51,846 nucleotides of DNA from Euryarchaeota archaeon UBA24 (GTDB taxonomy: Archaea > Halobacteriota > Halobacteria > Halobacteriales > Hikarchaeaceae), in assembly GCA_002503845.1 (NCBI GenBank), contig DASO01000004.1, forward strand, positions 1 through 51,846, in the 5' to 3' direction. Made by a program: the position numbers and the translations under genes. How positions within the stretch are numbered: position 1 is the stretch's first letter; each line of letters opens with the position of its first letter. Positions 8,518 through 17,256 of the stretch are shown here, in pieces. The notes below the pieces were generated by a model. It ran no database searches. It worked only from the letters and a program-made list of their open reading frames with translations, and had not been told where the DNA came from.

Positions 8518-9566
8518 TAGGGGGTTATTATCACCTTGCCTGTTAAGTCTCTATTTTTCATTGCTAAAAGGCCATCAATAGCACTTTCAAGGGGGAGTGT
8601 TCGATCGATGATGGGGGTCAATTCGCCGCGCCAAACAACAGAAGAGAGTTGTTGCAGATCTTTCCTCTGCCATCCGCGGCTGCCTAAAATAGATATTTCT
8701 CTACTGAATAGATATCGAATGTCAGTCATGGCATCGTATCCCGTGGTTGCACCGCAGGTGACAACCCTACCCCCATTTGCTAAGGACCGAATGCTGCCAG
8801 TCCAAGTCTCTTTTCCGACATGTTCGAATACAACGTCCACCCCATGTTTATCTGTTAGGCCCCATATGGCACGTGAGAAATCTTCTTCCGCGTAATTAAT
8901 CACGTGGTGTGCACCCCGTTCGAGTGCGAGTTGCATTTTTTCTTCAGTACTAGTGGCGGCATATACTTCTGCCCCCATGAGATTTGCAATTTGAACTCCT
9001 GCAGTTCCAAGTCCACCAGAAGCCCCAAGAATTAGAACAGATTCTCCAGGTTGGAGTTTTGCACGGGTGACAAGCATCCTCCATGCGGTGGCATATGCAA
9101 TTGGTAAAGCCGCGGCTTCTTCGAAGTTTGCGTGGTCAGGCATTTTTATAGCGTTTTTAGCAGGTGCTACGACATATTCAGCTAAACCACCCCAGTACTC
9201 TTCGCCTAAGTTTCCGTGTTCTTTTCCCTTACAACGATTAGATTCGCCGGTCAGACAGTAGCTACACTTTCCACAAGTTATCCGAGGGTCTACTAACACA
9301 CGGTCTCCTTTTGCTACTTCTTTTACTTGAGTTCCAACATCGACTACAACTCCAGAGATATCACCTCCGGAAATGTGAGGAAAGGATAGGTGAGATCCTG
9401 GTATCCCTTCTCTTACAAAAATATCAAGATGATTTAGTGCACATGCGCGGACTTCGACCAACATATCAGTGGGCGATAGGGTAGGTACATTTACGTCTAC
9501 ATACTCCAAAACTTCGGGCCCCCCGTGTTGTTTAAATGCAAGGGCACGCATTTTGTTTGGGTTCAT
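8517..9566 (-). CDS. Zinc-dependent MDR alcohol dehydrogenase
   Basis: This member of the medium-chain dehydrogenase family has an N-terminal GroES-like domain and a central Rossmann domain with GASGGLGTAG. Structural zinc ligands are visible in CGKCSYCLTGESNRC. The catalytic zinc site looks incomplete: the segment reads CALNHLDIF, as in some zinc-free quinone reductases of the family. The frame is open from a TTG at 9587; ATG 9566 lies about 29 nt from the TATA box at 9591-9600, and ATG 9551 is a further option. Coupling with the acyl-CoA synthetase suggests oxidation of an alcohol or reduction of an enoyl/aldehyde substrate in lipid metabolism, which is inference. Confidence 0.86.
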   Translation of the reverse strand: MNPNKMRALAFKQHGGPEVLEYVDVNVPTLSPTDMLVEVRACALNHLDIFVREGIPGSHLSFPHISGGDISGVVVDVGTQVKEVAKGDRVLVDPRITCGKCSYCLTGESNRCKGKEHGNLGEEYWGGLAEYVVAPAKNAIKMPDHANFEEAAALPIAYATAWRMLVTRAKLQPGESVLILGASGGLGTAGVQIANLMGAEVYAATSTEEKMQLALERGAHHVINYAEEDFSRAIWGLTDKHGVDVVFEHVGKETWTGSIRSLANGGRVVTCGATTGYDAMTDIRYLFSREISILGSRGWQRKDLQQLSSVVWRGELTPIIDRTLPLESAIDGLLAMKNRDLTGKVIITP

Positions 9567-9590
9567 ATTTAAGAAATGAAAAGCCAATTA

Positions 9591-9600
9591 ACTATAAAAG
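9591..9600 (-). promoter_or_regulatory. TATA box of the dehydrogenase/acyl-CoA synthetase operon
   Basis: CTTTTATAGT on the minus strand is centred about 29 nt upstream of ATG 9566. It supports a leaderless transcript and that start. Confidence 0.55.
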
Positions 9601-9616
9601 TGGCTTGTTATTAGGA

Positions 9617-9720
9617 GAACGAAACTTCCCCCAGTTTTGTTCAAACGTTATTCCCGAATCCGGTGTGACATTCTGAAAGATATAACGTTTTGACTTAAGT
9701 CCGTGACGTGAACGAAACTT
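9617..9720. repeat. Direct and inverted repeats in the divergent rpo11 intergenic region
   Basis: An 11-bp direct repeat GAACGAAACTT occurs at 9617-9627 and 9710-9720. Between the copies a perfect 9-bp inverted repeat, AAACGTTAT at 9643-9651 and ATAACGTTT at 9682-9690, is separated by 30 bp. The second direct-repeat copy is part of the rpo11 promoter. Confidence 0.6.
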
Positions 9721-9725
9721 TTAGA
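9713..9725 (+). promoter_or_regulatory. BRE/TATA promoter of rpo11
   Basis: CGAAA (a TFB recognition-type element) is followed by CTTTTAGA, centred about 27 nt upstream of ATG 9749. The spacing indicates a leaderless mRNA and supports that start over the upstream ATG at 9725. Confidence 0.6.
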
Positions 9726-9748
9726 TGTACTACATTGTTAAACATATT

Positions 9749-10033
9749 ATGGAATTGCGGGTTTTAAGTAAAGAAAGTAGTGAGCTGATGATAGAAATCA
9801 AAGGGGAGAATCATACGTTCATGAATGTTTTGAAAGGGGCCCTTCTAGAAACAGAGGGCGTAACTGCTGCCACATATGATTTAAATCCAATACAGTCAGG
9901 AGGGCAGATAGATCCTATTTTGTCTCTGAAGACTGATGGAAGAGACCCACTAGAGGCCCTTGGTGATGCAACAAAAAGTATAGAGAAGGCATATGGTGAG
10001 TTCTTGAAAGCGTATCAAGCTGCAGTGAAATAG
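9749..10033 (+). CDS. rpo11: DNA-directed RNA polymerase subunit Rpo11 (L)
   Basis: This 94-residue protein is the archaeal L subunit, counterpart of eukaryotic RPB11. It pairs with Rpo3 in the assembly platform of RNA polymerase. The family signature HTFMNVLKGALLETEGV is present, followed by the typical YDLNP and DPLEAL segments. The frame opens at 9725, but homologues start at MELRV, and the promoter at 9713-9725 places transcription initiation next to ATG 9749. hisF lies 13 bp downstream on the opposite strand. Confidence 0.95.
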   Translation: MELRVLSKESSELMIEIKGENHTFMNVLKGALLETEGVTAATYDLNPIQSGGQIDPILSLKTDGRDPLEALGDATKSIEKAYGEFLKAYQAAVK

Positions 10034-10046
10034 GGATTAAATAGAA

Positions 10047-10862
10047 TTATAGTCGAATGGGAATTCCATGGGATTGAAGATATTCTTTTGTTTCTGTAAT
10101 CGTATACTCGTCGAAGTGGAAAATGGAGGCTGCTAGAGCTGCGTTTGCCCCCGCGTTTGCGAATACTTCGTACATATGTTGGGGCGATCCGCACCCTGAT
10201 GAAGCGATGACAGGAGTGGAAACGGAATCGCAGACAGATTTTGTTAGAGGGATATCGTATCCGTCTTTAGTTCCGTCGGCATCGATTGAATTGACAAATA
10301 TCTCTCCCGCCCCAAGTTTTTGTGCAGTTTGAACCCAAGATACAACATCAATTCCAGTTCCCTCGCGGCCGCCTTTAATAGTGCATTCGAACCAACAAGA
10401 CTCTCCATTGATTTTGGCATAATGGTCTCCGTGTTCGTCGAATCTCCTCCGTGCGTCGATTGAAATCACAATGCATTGATTGCCGAATGCCTCAGAGGAC
10501 TCAGTTATTAAAGAAGGCCGAGATAGAGCAGCAGTGTTTATTGAAACTTTGTCTGCGCCAGCTCGAAGAGTGTTCTTAACATCTTCTTTAGTTCGGATTC
10601 CTCCCCCAACTGTGAGGGGGATGGACAGTTCATCTGCAACGTTCGAAACTGCATTGAGCATTGTAGAACGTGAATCGGAAGATGCAGTTATATCTAGAAA
10701 AACAAATTCGTCTGCCCCCGCTTGATTATATTTTTGTGCCATTTCTACAGGGTCACCAGTGTAACGTAAATTTTCGAAGTTGATGCCAGTATATACAACT
10801 GCATTCCCAGTTGGGTCTAAATCTACGTCGATGCATGGGATGATGCGGTTGGTGAGTGTCAT
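10047..10862 (-). CDS. hisF: Imidazole glycerol phosphate synthase cyclase subunit HisF
   Basis: This (beta/alpha)8-barrel enzyme of histidine biosynthesis takes ammonia from HisH and PRFAR to make IGP and AICAR. The catalytic aspartates are in RIIPCIDVD near the N-terminus and in VNSIDADGTKDGYD. Phosphate-binding loops VGGGIR and ASSGCG are intact. The frame begins at 10910, but homologues start at MTLTNRIIPCID, so ATG 10862 is used. No other his gene is in the window, so the pathway is dispersed. It is convergent with rpo11. Confidence 0.95.
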   Translation of the reverse strand: MTLTNRIIPCIDVDLDPTGNAVVYTGINFENLRYTGDPVEMAQKYNQAGADEFVFLDITASSDSRSTMLNAVSNVADELSIPLTVGGGIRTKEDVKNTLRAGADKVSINTAALSRPSLITESSEAFGNQCIVISIDARRRFDEHGDHYAKINGESCWFECTIKGGREGTGIDVVSWVQTAQKLGAGEIFVNSIDADGTKDGYDIPLTKSVCDSVSTPVIASSGCGSPQHMYEVFANAGANAALAASIFHFDEYTITETKEYLQSHGIPIRL

Positions 10863-10978
10863 GTTGAAAGGGAAAGGGCCCTTGGTAAATGTATGGTTTA
10901 CTGAATACATGACTTTAGCGGGACGCAGATTGTGCAGATAAGAGAAGGATAAATGATTCGAGTGACTTTTAAGCAGAG

Positions 10979-10987
10979 GATTTAATT
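10979..10987 (+). promoter_or_regulatory. TATA box of the PHP gene
   Basis: GATTTAATT is centred about 32 nt upstream of ATG 11016, consistent with a short or absent leader. Confidence 0.45.
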
Positions 10988-11015
10988 TGACAAACTGAGA
11001 CTAAATTCGGATAAT

Positions 11016-11705
11016 ATGTTCATAAAAGCCGACTTACACACCCATTCGAAATTATCATTTGATGGTAAAGATTCTGTAGAAGATCTATTAGAAAGAGCTA
11101 GCCTTGTTGGGTTGGATGCCATAGCAATAACAGACCATGATGAAATTGATGCTAGTTTGGAGGCAGAAAAAAAATCTTCTGTATATGATATTATTGCAAT
11201 CCCAGGTATGGAAGTGACTAGTGATGTTGGCCATATCCTAGCTATTGGGATTCGCGAACGTGTTGACAAGGGACTTTCTTTTGAAGAAACTGTTGAGCGC
11301 ATTCAAGAATTGGGGGGAGTTGCAATAGTACCACACCCGTTCCAAAAAACAAGACATGGGGTTGGAATTAAAATTTCAAACGAGAGACTATCCAAAGTAG
11401 ATGCCATTGAAGTGTATAATTCTAGATTGATTACAGGGAGAGGTAATAGACGGGCGAAGAATTTTGCAGAAAAGTACGGGATTGCAATGACAGGGGGTTC
11501 CGATGCCCATATCGCGAGAATGGTGGGAATGGCAGGAGTGAAAGTTCAAACGGAAGAGGACACGGTGGAGGGCATAATAGAATCCATTAGAGAAGGTAGA
11601 ATGGAAGTGTGGGGGCAACGGACCCCTCTATGGACCACCATCTCACAGGGTATATCAGGAGTAGATAGAGTAGTGAAACGCCGTATAAAGAAGAAGGGTA
11701 AGTAG
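11016..11705 (+). CDS. PHP domain metallo-phosphoesterase
   Basis: This 229-residue protein of the polymerase-and-histidinol-phosphatase superfamily has metal-binding motifs in order: DLHTHSKLSFDG at the N-terminus, AITDHDEID, GMEVTSD, PHPF and GSDAHIARM. It would hydrolyse a phosphoester with two or three metal ions. Archaeal relatives are often annotated as histidinol phosphatase or 3',5'-nucleoside bisphosphate phosphatase-like; neighbouring hisF makes histidinol phosphatase tempting but does not prove it. The C-terminal tail is strongly basic (VVKRRIKKKGK), which may suit a nucleic acid substrate. Confidence 0.86.
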   Translation: MFIKADLHTHSKLSFDGKDSVEDLLERASLVGLDAIAITDHDEIDASLEAEKKSSVYDIIAIPGMEVTSDVGHILAIGIRERVDKGLSFEETVERIQELGGVAIVPHPFQKTRHGVGIKISNERLSKVDAIEVYNSRLITGRGNRRAKNFAEKYGIAMTGGSDAHIARMVGMAGVKVQTEEDTVEGIIESIREGRMEVWGQRTPLWTTISQGISGVDRVVKRRIKKKGK

Positions 11706-11716
11706 CAAGGCGGGTT

Positions 11717-11727
11717 CGAAAAGCTTA
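11717..11727 (+). promoter_or_regulatory. BRE/TATA promoter of gatCA
   Basis: CGAAAAGCTTA combines the same CGAAA element seen before rpo11 and uvrA with an A/T box about 29 nt upstream of the gatC ATG. It sits in the loop of a short GGCGG/CCGCC inverted repeat (11709-11732). Confidence 0.45.
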
Positions 11728-11752
11728 CCGCCTGATCTAGAGTAGCTATGGT

Positions 11753-12037
11753 ATGAGTGAGCGGATTGTAGTTGATGTAGAAACGGTCCAACATATTTCA
11801 GAATTGGCCAAAATTGACCTTGAAGATGAAGAAGTGGAAATTTTTACTAAACAATTCGGGCAAATTATCAACTATTTTGAGATTCTAGATGAAGTCCCGG
11901 AAATTGAAATTCGATTGGACGTCAAAAACGTATTGCGTGATGATGAAGAGGGAGAATCGTTGCCACGGGGGGAAGTTTTTCAGAATGTGGACGAAAACAC
12001 AAAAAAAGATTATTTTAAAGGTCCTAAAGTTCGATGA
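11753..12037 (+). CDS. gatC: Asp/Glu-tRNA amidotransferase subunit GatC
   Basis: This 94-residue protein is the small stabilising subunit of GatCAB, which amidates misacylated Asp-tRNA(Asn) and Glu-tRNA(Gln). It has the family pattern VQHISELAKIDLEDEEVE at the N-terminus, then the FGQIINYFEILDEV helix and a C-terminal strand that wraps GatA. It overlaps gatA by 4 bp (ATGA), which couples the two. gatB is not in the window. Confidence 0.93.
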   Translation: MSERIVVDVETVQHISELAKIDLEDEEVEIFTKQFGQIINYFEILDEVPEIEIRLDVKNVLRDDEEGESLPRGEVFQNVDENTKKDYFKGPKVR

Positions 12038-13311
12038 AAAATATTAATTCATTTATAACAAAAATTGAGTCAAAAAGTAATAAGAAAGGGGCTTTAGAAG
12101 GGTGTACGATTGCAATAAAAGATAATATTTCCACTAAGGGCATACGCACTACGTGTGGATCTGCTATGTTAAAGGATTATGTCCCACCTTATGATGCCAC
12201 AGTGGTGGCCAAAATAAAAGCAGCGGGTGCGACCATAGTGGGAAAAACTAATATGGATGAATTTGGAATGGGTACAACTACAGAAACATCTTATTTCGGG
12301 CCTACAGTGAACCCGCACGATGAGAGTCGGGTTGCAGGGGGATCGTCGGGAGGCTCGGCCGCTGCTGTTGCTTCGGGGGAAGCCATGTTTGGTTTAGGGA
12401 CGGATACAGGAGGGTCTATTAGATGTCCAGCTGCATTCTGTGGTGTTGTGGGTATCAAACCTACTTACGGACTAGTTTCTCGGTACGGGCTGGTGGCATA
12501 TGCAAATTCGTTAGAACAAATTGGACCCATAGCAAGAACGGTAGAAGGTGCAGCCAAATTGTTAGATGTGATAGCAGGAGAGGACGTGAGAGATTCAACT
12601 AGTTCAAGTGATGGGAGAGATACCAAATATGCAGACTGTGCAGATGGAGAGATAGAAGGAATGACAGTGGGAATTCCAGTAGAACTAGTAAATGGAATCG
12701 ATAAAAATGTGTTAGATCCATTTGAATTATCGATGAGTCGGTTGGAAGAGAGAGGAGGTATAATCAAAGAGATCACAATCCCATCGCTTGAGAAGGCTGT
12801 TGCGGCGTACTACGTAATTGCCATGTCAGAAGCGTCTTCTAATTTGGCTAGATATGATGGCGTCAGGTATGGCATTTCTGGTGGTTTTGGAGGAGATTGG
12901 AATCAAATGTTCTCTGCTTCGAGGGAGAATGGATTTGGAAAAGAAGTAAAAAGAAGAATTCTCTTAGGAACATACGCATTATCAGCAGGGTATCAAGATA
13001 GATATTATGCAAAGGCGCAGAGGGTGAAAGCCTGGGTCCGTAAAGAATTTGAAAATGCATTCAAGGGGGTTGATGTTGTCGCATCCCCTACGATGCCAGT
13101 ACTCCCGTTCAAATTAGGGGAGGGTGAAAAGGATCCTCTTAAAATGTATTTATCAGACTCAAATACAGTTCCCGTGAATCTTGCAGGATTACCAGCCATC
13201 ACAGTTCCTGCAGAATGGGATAAAGAGGAAGGTCCGGTTGGAATTCAATTTATTGGTGCAAGATTTCAAGAGAAAAAATTGATACGCGTGGGGAGTGCAG
13301 CGGAAAGATAA
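12034..13311 (+). CDS. gatA: Asp/Glu-tRNA amidotransferase subunit GatA
   Basis: This amidase-signature glutaminase subunit of GatCAB frees ammonia from glutamine. The Ser-cisSer-Lys triad is visible as Lys29 (AIKDNI), Ser104 in GGSSGGS and Ser128 in GTDTGGSIR, with the same 75- and 24-residue spacings as bacterial GatA. At 425 residues it lacks about 50 N-terminal residues of the bacterial protein, as I recall for haloarchaeal GatA. The stop is 11 bp from the convergent winged-helix gene. Confidence 0.95.
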   Translation: MKNINSFITKIESKSNKKGALEGCTIAIKDNISTKGIRTTCGSAMLKDYVPPYDATVVAKIKAAGATIVGKTNMDEFGMGTTTETSYFGPTVNPHDESRVAGGSSGGSAAAVASGEAMFGLGTDTGGSIRCPAAFCGVVGIKPTYGLVSRYGLVAYANSLEQIGPIARTVEGAAKLLDVIAGEDVRDSTSSSDGRDTKYADCADGEIEGMTVGIPVELVNGIDKNVLDPFELSMSRLEERGGIIKEITIPSLEKAVAAYYVIAMSEASSNLARYDGVRYGISGGFGGDWNQMFSASRENGFGKEVKRRILLGTYALSAGYQDRYYAKAQRVKAWVRKEFENAFKGVDVVASPTMPVLPFKLGEGEKDPLKMYLSDSNTVPVNLAGLPAITVPAEWDKEEGPVGIQFIGARFQEKKLIRVGSAAER

Positions 13312-13322
13312 CTGAAAGTAAT

Positions 13323-13685
13323 CTACGGGGATTGGTCTTCAAGAGAGGGTAAGCTCAATATCCACTGAGTGAATTCTGAAGAATTTTCATCGATATCTTG
13401 GTGGGATATAAAAGGAGAAAGGTGGCCTTCGGCCATGAGAAGAGAATAATCAATTTCAATAGGCTCTGGGGAAATTGCGTAGGTCTTGCTACCCTCAAAT
13501 GTTACTGCTTCTTTGGTGACAAAGCCTAGTTCAACTAACTTGGAAATGATTTTTCCACCTTTTGCGGATGTTAAGCCAAGGGTTTTCCAAAATAAACTCT
13601 GATGAGTGCCTCCAGATTCATAAATGAATTTAAGACCGTTTTTTTCGTCCTCACTTAAATTTTGGACGTCTCGATAAGTAGCCAT
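13323..13685 (-). CDS. Winged-helix DNA-binding protein
   Basis: This 120-residue protein has an N-terminal winged-helix region (about residues 8-72). The recognition-helix stretch is SAKGGKIISKLVELGF, followed by a wing (VTFEGSKTYAIS). The remaining 45 residues are acidic and Ser-rich with no recognised domain. This resembles archaeal MarR/TrmB-type one-domain regulators. It lies 26 bp downstream of menE on the same strand and could be the last gene of the men operon. If so it is a candidate regulator of quinone synthesis, but no direct evidence shows that. Confidence 0.72.
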   Translation of the reverse strand: MATYRDVQNLSEDEKNGLKFIYESGGTHQSLFWKTLGLTSAKGGKIISKLVELGFVTKEAVTFEGSKTYAISPEPIEIDYSLLMAEGHLSPFISHQDIDENSSEFTQWILSLPSLEDQSP

Positions 13686-13711
13686 AAAGAGTGATGAGGG
13701 GGGGAAGACAT

Positions 13712-15172
13712 TTATTTGTTATTAGATGTGAATGTGAGAGAATTGAAAGTTCCAGTTACAGTTCTGGGTATCGAATCGACGAAATGGATTGTTTTTGGAA
13801 TTTTATATTTTGATAACTTTTTTTGGCAAAATGAAATGATTTCTTCTTTGGAGAGAGTGGGACTATTTTTAACTACAATGGCTACTATTTTAGAGCCCCA
13901 TCTATCATCCGGTTCTGAGAAAACTGCTACATCAGAGACAGCAGGGTGGGTTAAGAGAAGATTTTCGATTTCTGCAGGATATACTTTTTCTCCCCCGGTT
14001 ATAATTAGATCATCTATACGGCCCATTATCCACAAGAAACCGTCCCTCACATAGCCAATGTCCCCTGTTCTAAAAGTATGGTTAGATAGTTTTGAAGAGG
14101 GGTGGGCGTCATAGGAGAAATAGCCCTTTGAAACCATTGGTCCTGAAACTATTATTTCTCCACATTCGCCTTCATCTACAAGTTGGTTTTGTTCATTTTG
14201 GATAGCTAAGTTTAATGAATTCAAAGGACGTCCCGCAGTTCCGGGATTTTTTATCAAGTCCGAGGGGGTTGCGGTTGTTATTTGAGAAGATGCTTCTGTT
14301 GCCCCATAAGTGGGGTGGACGGGAATGGAAAGTGATTTGCATTGAGCTAGTAGGCTTTCCGGAATGGGTCCACCGCCAAGTAGGAGAATTCGGAGAGTTG
14401 ATAGATCAACTTGTTCATTTAGTAGCTTAGTTAACAAAGTGGGTACTGTAGAAAGACAAGTTATGCCATATTTCTGCATGCATAATTGTAGATTTTGAGG
14501 AGAGGGAGAATCTATTGCGGCAATGGCTGTTCCAGATATGATAGATCGAAAAAGAGGGGAGAGTCCCCCCATGTGATGTAACGGCAAATACAATATCCAG
14601 ATGTCATTTGGATCTGTTTTGAGTCGGAGTGCGGAGGAGATGGAACTAGATAGTAGATTTCGATATGTGAGAGGTACAATTTTTGGAGAGATTCCAGTTG
14701 TACCAGAGGTGAAAAGCAAAAGGCAGGTATCATCGAGTTGTGATTCGTGAGGGATAGAAGTGGAAATATCAGAGAGGTTAATCGAGGAGGTGGGTGGAAG
14801 GGTTTCAAGGGAAGTGGATGGAATTCCAAAATCGAGAGGGTCTTTAGGGGAATTAGTTTGCCAGAATAGTCTATTTAATTTCGCTGTATTAATGAAATTG
14901 GATATTTCTTCCGAAGAAGATTTATTAGAAATGGGAACGCATAATGAACCTATTCGGAGTAGAGCATAAATAGTTAAAATGGATTGTGCAGAGGTATCAA
15001 GAAAGAGACCAACTTTTTCCATGGGCCGGATTCCCTCTTGAAGAAGGATTGTAGAAAGTTTATTAACTTCATCGTTGAGAGAAGAATAGGTCCAATGTTT
15101 ATCGGTGGTGGTGTCTATGAGAGAGACTTGATTTGGAGTTGAGTGACTTCGATAAAAAAGGAGATCTTTCAT
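13712..15172 (-). CDS. menE: o-Succinylbenzoate-CoA ligase MenE
   Basis: This AMP-forming ligase converts o-succinylbenzoate to its CoA thioester in menaquinone synthesis. It has the A3 loop FTSGTTGISPK, A5 YGATEASSQ, RTGDIG and hinge GRIDDLIITGGEKVYPAE. At the C-terminus the A10 motif reads PRTVTGTFNS: the usual Gly-Lys is Gly-Thr, so the lysine that catalyses adenylation is absent. A TTG at 15184 is in frame, but ATG 15172 gives a 4-bp ATGA overlap with menC and is preferred. It is the last enzyme gene of the men operon. Confidence 0.9.
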   Translation of the reverse strand: MKDLLFYRSHSTPNQVSLIDTTTDKHWTYSSLNDEVNKLSTILLQEGIRPMEKVGLFLDTSAQSILTIYALLRIGSLCVPISNKSSSEEISNFINTAKLNRLFWQTNSPKDPLDFGIPSTSLETLPPTSSINLSDISTSIPHESQLDDTCLLLFTSGTTGISPKIVPLTYRNLLSSSISSALRLKTDPNDIWILYLPLHHMGGLSPLFRSIISGTAIAAIDSPSPQNLQLCMQKYGITCLSTVPTLLTKLLNEQVDLSTLRILLLGGGPIPESLLAQCKSLSIPVHPTYGATEASSQITTATPSDLIKNPGTAGRPLNSLNLAIQNEQNQLVDEGECGEIIVSGPMVSKGYFSYDAHPSSKLSNHTFRTGDIGYVRDGFLWIMGRIDDLIITGGEKVYPAEIENLLLTHPAVSDVAVFSEPDDRWGSKIVAIVVKNSPTLSKEEIISFCQKKLSKYKIPKTIHFVDSIPRTVTGTFNSLTFTSNNK

Positions 15173-16203
15173 ACAGAACCCCAATCTACAAAAACACCAT
15201 TTCCAGGGTTTTGTGGAACTATCACATTCCCTTGTTTTAGAACAGCAGGGTCGGGAGAGACATCATCTTTTAGCATATGCCCAGTTGCAAGACCACATGC
15301 TTTTATTGGAGATAAGCTAGCAGCTAAGTGGACTGCAGCAGTTCGGGCGACAACTGCATCAATAGTAGTGGTGATTATAGGTTCTATGTTTAGGGATCTA
15401 GCCTCTTTCGCGAGGGCATATGCATTGTCGATTCCCCCTAATACCATCGGTTTTAATATGACAAAATCTGCAGCCCCTATTTTGTATATCTCTTCCAAGG
15501 TATTCGAGATTAAAGATTCATCTAGGGCTATATTGACAGGTCCATTTCGAAGAATTGCGTGCCCTTCTATATCTTGCATAGGCAGGGGTTGTTCTAGGTA
15601 ATCCAAATCAATTTGTTCTAATTTTTCGATTGCTTTTTGTGCTTGTTTGAGGGACCACGCCCCGTTTACGTCCGCCCTGAGTTCTATATCAGGTCCAACA
15701 GCAGCTCTAACGGCGGATAATCTTGTTAAATCTTCTTTCAGGGGTCTTTTTCCAATTTTTATTTTTAGAGATTTCGCGCCAGAATCGACTGCGGCTGTAC
15801 ACTGGTTTACAGTAGAAGTTAGTGAAGAGTCTCCAATTGGAATATTAACAGGAATGGAATGTACATGATCAGAACCTAAGTATTGGTACAATGGGATTCC
15901 TTTAGAATGGGAGATGTCGTCGAGTAAGGAAAGAGAAAACCCATGTCGTGCGGATGGGGTGGTTGATAAAGACTCTAGTATGGTTTCAAAGGGAGAGCCA
16001 AGTGATGCATCTTTTTTTGCAGAAATTAATGCTGCCCTACAAGAAGCCAAGGATTCAGTCCAACCGTGGAGGGGGGTAGATTCTCCAATTCCTGATTTTG
16101 AATCTGAAATTTTTAGGAGAAATCCGGTTCTAGAAGTAAGAGTACCAAAAGAGGTGGAGAAGGGCTTATTGAGAGTTAGAGAAAATTCGCGAAGCGAAAT
16201 CAT
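15169..16203 (-). CDS. menC: o-Succinylbenzoate synthase MenC
   Basis: This enolase-superfamily enzyme dehydrates SHCHC to o-succinylbenzoate. The expected residues can be read (numbered from the upstream GTG at 16221): K153-x-K155 in LKIKIG, metal ligands Asp184 (ADVNGAW), Glu210 (LEQPLP) and Asp234/Glu235 (ALDES), then Lys257 (VILKPM). These support a catalytically complete protein, though MenC cannot be separated from dipeptide epimerases by motif alone; the operon decides. ATG 16203 is chosen because homologues begin near ISLREFSL. It overlaps menE by 4 bp and follows menA after about 53 bp. Confidence 0.9.
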   Translation of the reverse strand: MISLREFSLTLNKPFSTSFGTLTSRTGFLLKISDSKSGIGESTPLHGWTESLASCRAALISAKKDASLGSPFETILESLSTTPSARHGFSLSLLDDISHSKGIPLYQYLGSDHVHSIPVNIPIGDSSLTSTVNQCTAAVDSGAKSLKIKIGKRPLKEDLTRLSAVRAAVGPDIELRADVNGAWSLKQAQKAIEKLEQIDLDYLEQPLPMQDIEGHAILRNGPVNIALDESLISNTLEEIYKIGAADFVILKPMVLGGIDNAYALAKEARSLNIEPIITTTIDAVVARTAAVHLAASLSPIKACGLATGHMLKDDVSPDPAVLKQGNVIVPQNPGNGVFVDWGSV

Positions 16204-16256
16204 TATAATAACAAATGCCACCCATCAGATTAATTTTTTCGAGAACGTCGGGAGAG

Positions 16257-17195
16257 TTAAAATGGGTTAAAAATTCCAAATCCAAATAGAATAGAGAAAA
16301 ATAGTGTCAAGAAAGTCGTATGTTTTAAAATTTTATTGAAAGAGGGAGGAGTAGGGTCTGAAAGGACTAGATATACCAATGAAATTGCGTAAGGGGATAC
16401 GAGTAATGGGAGTAGCACAGTTTTTGGAAAATTAAGAAATATGTAGAAGTATATCGGAGGGACAAATGCCAATAAGATAAGAAATAAATACTCCATTTTA
16501 CTCCAGAATTTTCCAAGATAGATGGATAGGGTAATTTTCCCAGCTTTTTCGTCGGTTTCCATGTCCCGTATATTATTTACAACCAGTATGGAAGTGGTGA
16601 GAGAGGCCATAGATATACTAGCTATAAGCGACATCGTTGTGATTGTACCAGGGGGGAACCATAGTGGAAAATATGAAAGTGTAGCTACAGCTTGAATATA
16701 ATAAGTTCCTGTAACTGCAATGATACCAAAGAAAATAAATACGAATAGATCTCCGAGGCCATGGTAACCGAATGGATATGGACCCCCGGTATAAAGTATT
16801 CCCGCGGCGATACTGAGTAAACCTATTAAGAGAATTGGGAGTCCTCCAAGATACAGGAGATAAAAACCAAGTAGCACTGCGATGCTAAAAACAAATATCC
16901 AAGCCCGTTTCATATGAGTCGGGGGTATGAGTCCAGATGCTGTTGCTCGGACAAATCCGGTTCTATCGGGAGTATCTACAGAATTTAGAGCATCGTAGTA
17001 ATCATTTGCTAGATTCGTTCCTATTTGGATTAGAAGGGCACATGCCACGATTACAACTACCGCAGTTGGGTGGAGAATTCCATCATGGAATGCAATACAC
17101 GTTCCTAAAAAAATGGGTGCAATAATAGCAGGAAGTGTATGTAGACGAATGGCAGTTACCCACGGATTAGTAAGAAAATCTTTGGCATGCGTCAT
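16257..17195 (-). CDS. menA: 1,4-Dihydroxy-2-naphthoate prenyltransferase MenA
   Basis: This 312-residue UbiA-superfamily membrane enzyme attaches the polyprenyl tail to DHNA. The two Asp-rich prenyl-diphosphate motifs are NLANDYYDALNSVD (near 63-76) and NNIRDMETDEKAGK (near 207-220). Eight or nine hydrophobic helices follow the family topology, with the motifs facing the cytosol. It sits between menB and menC, the only membrane step of this operon. The methylase that would follow (MenG/UbiE) is not in the window. Confidence 0.92.
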   Translation of the reverse strand: MTHAKDFLTNPWVTAIRLHTLPAIIAPIFLGTCIAFHDGILHPTAVVVIVACALLIQIGTNLANDYYDALNSVDTPDRTGFVRATASGLIPPTHMKRAWIFVFSIAVLLGFYLLYLGGLPILLIGLLSIAAGILYTGGPYPFGYHGLGDLFVFIFFGIIAVTGTYYIQAVATLSYFPLWFPPGTITTMSLIASISMASLTTSILVVNNIRDMETDEKAGKITLSIYLGKFWSKMEYLFLILLAFVPPIYFYIFLNFPKTVLLPLLVSPYAISLVYLVLSDPTPPSFNKILKHTTFLTLFFSILFGFGIFNPF

Positions 17196-17256
17196 AACAA
17201 TTTGAATTGAATGCGGGGAGAGGAAAAATAGTTACGAAGTTGGAATGGGGGTTGGA

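Noticed and set aside
11706..11735. Short GC hairpin (GGCGG/CCGCC) with GGTTCGAA-like bases resembling a tRNA T-arm
   Set aside because: Only about 45 bp between genes, with no acceptor stem or anticodon arm; explained as a promoter region.
15143..15601. + strand frame of 152 codons over menC
   Set aside because: Antisense shadow of menC; long antisense frames are expected from the strand bias.
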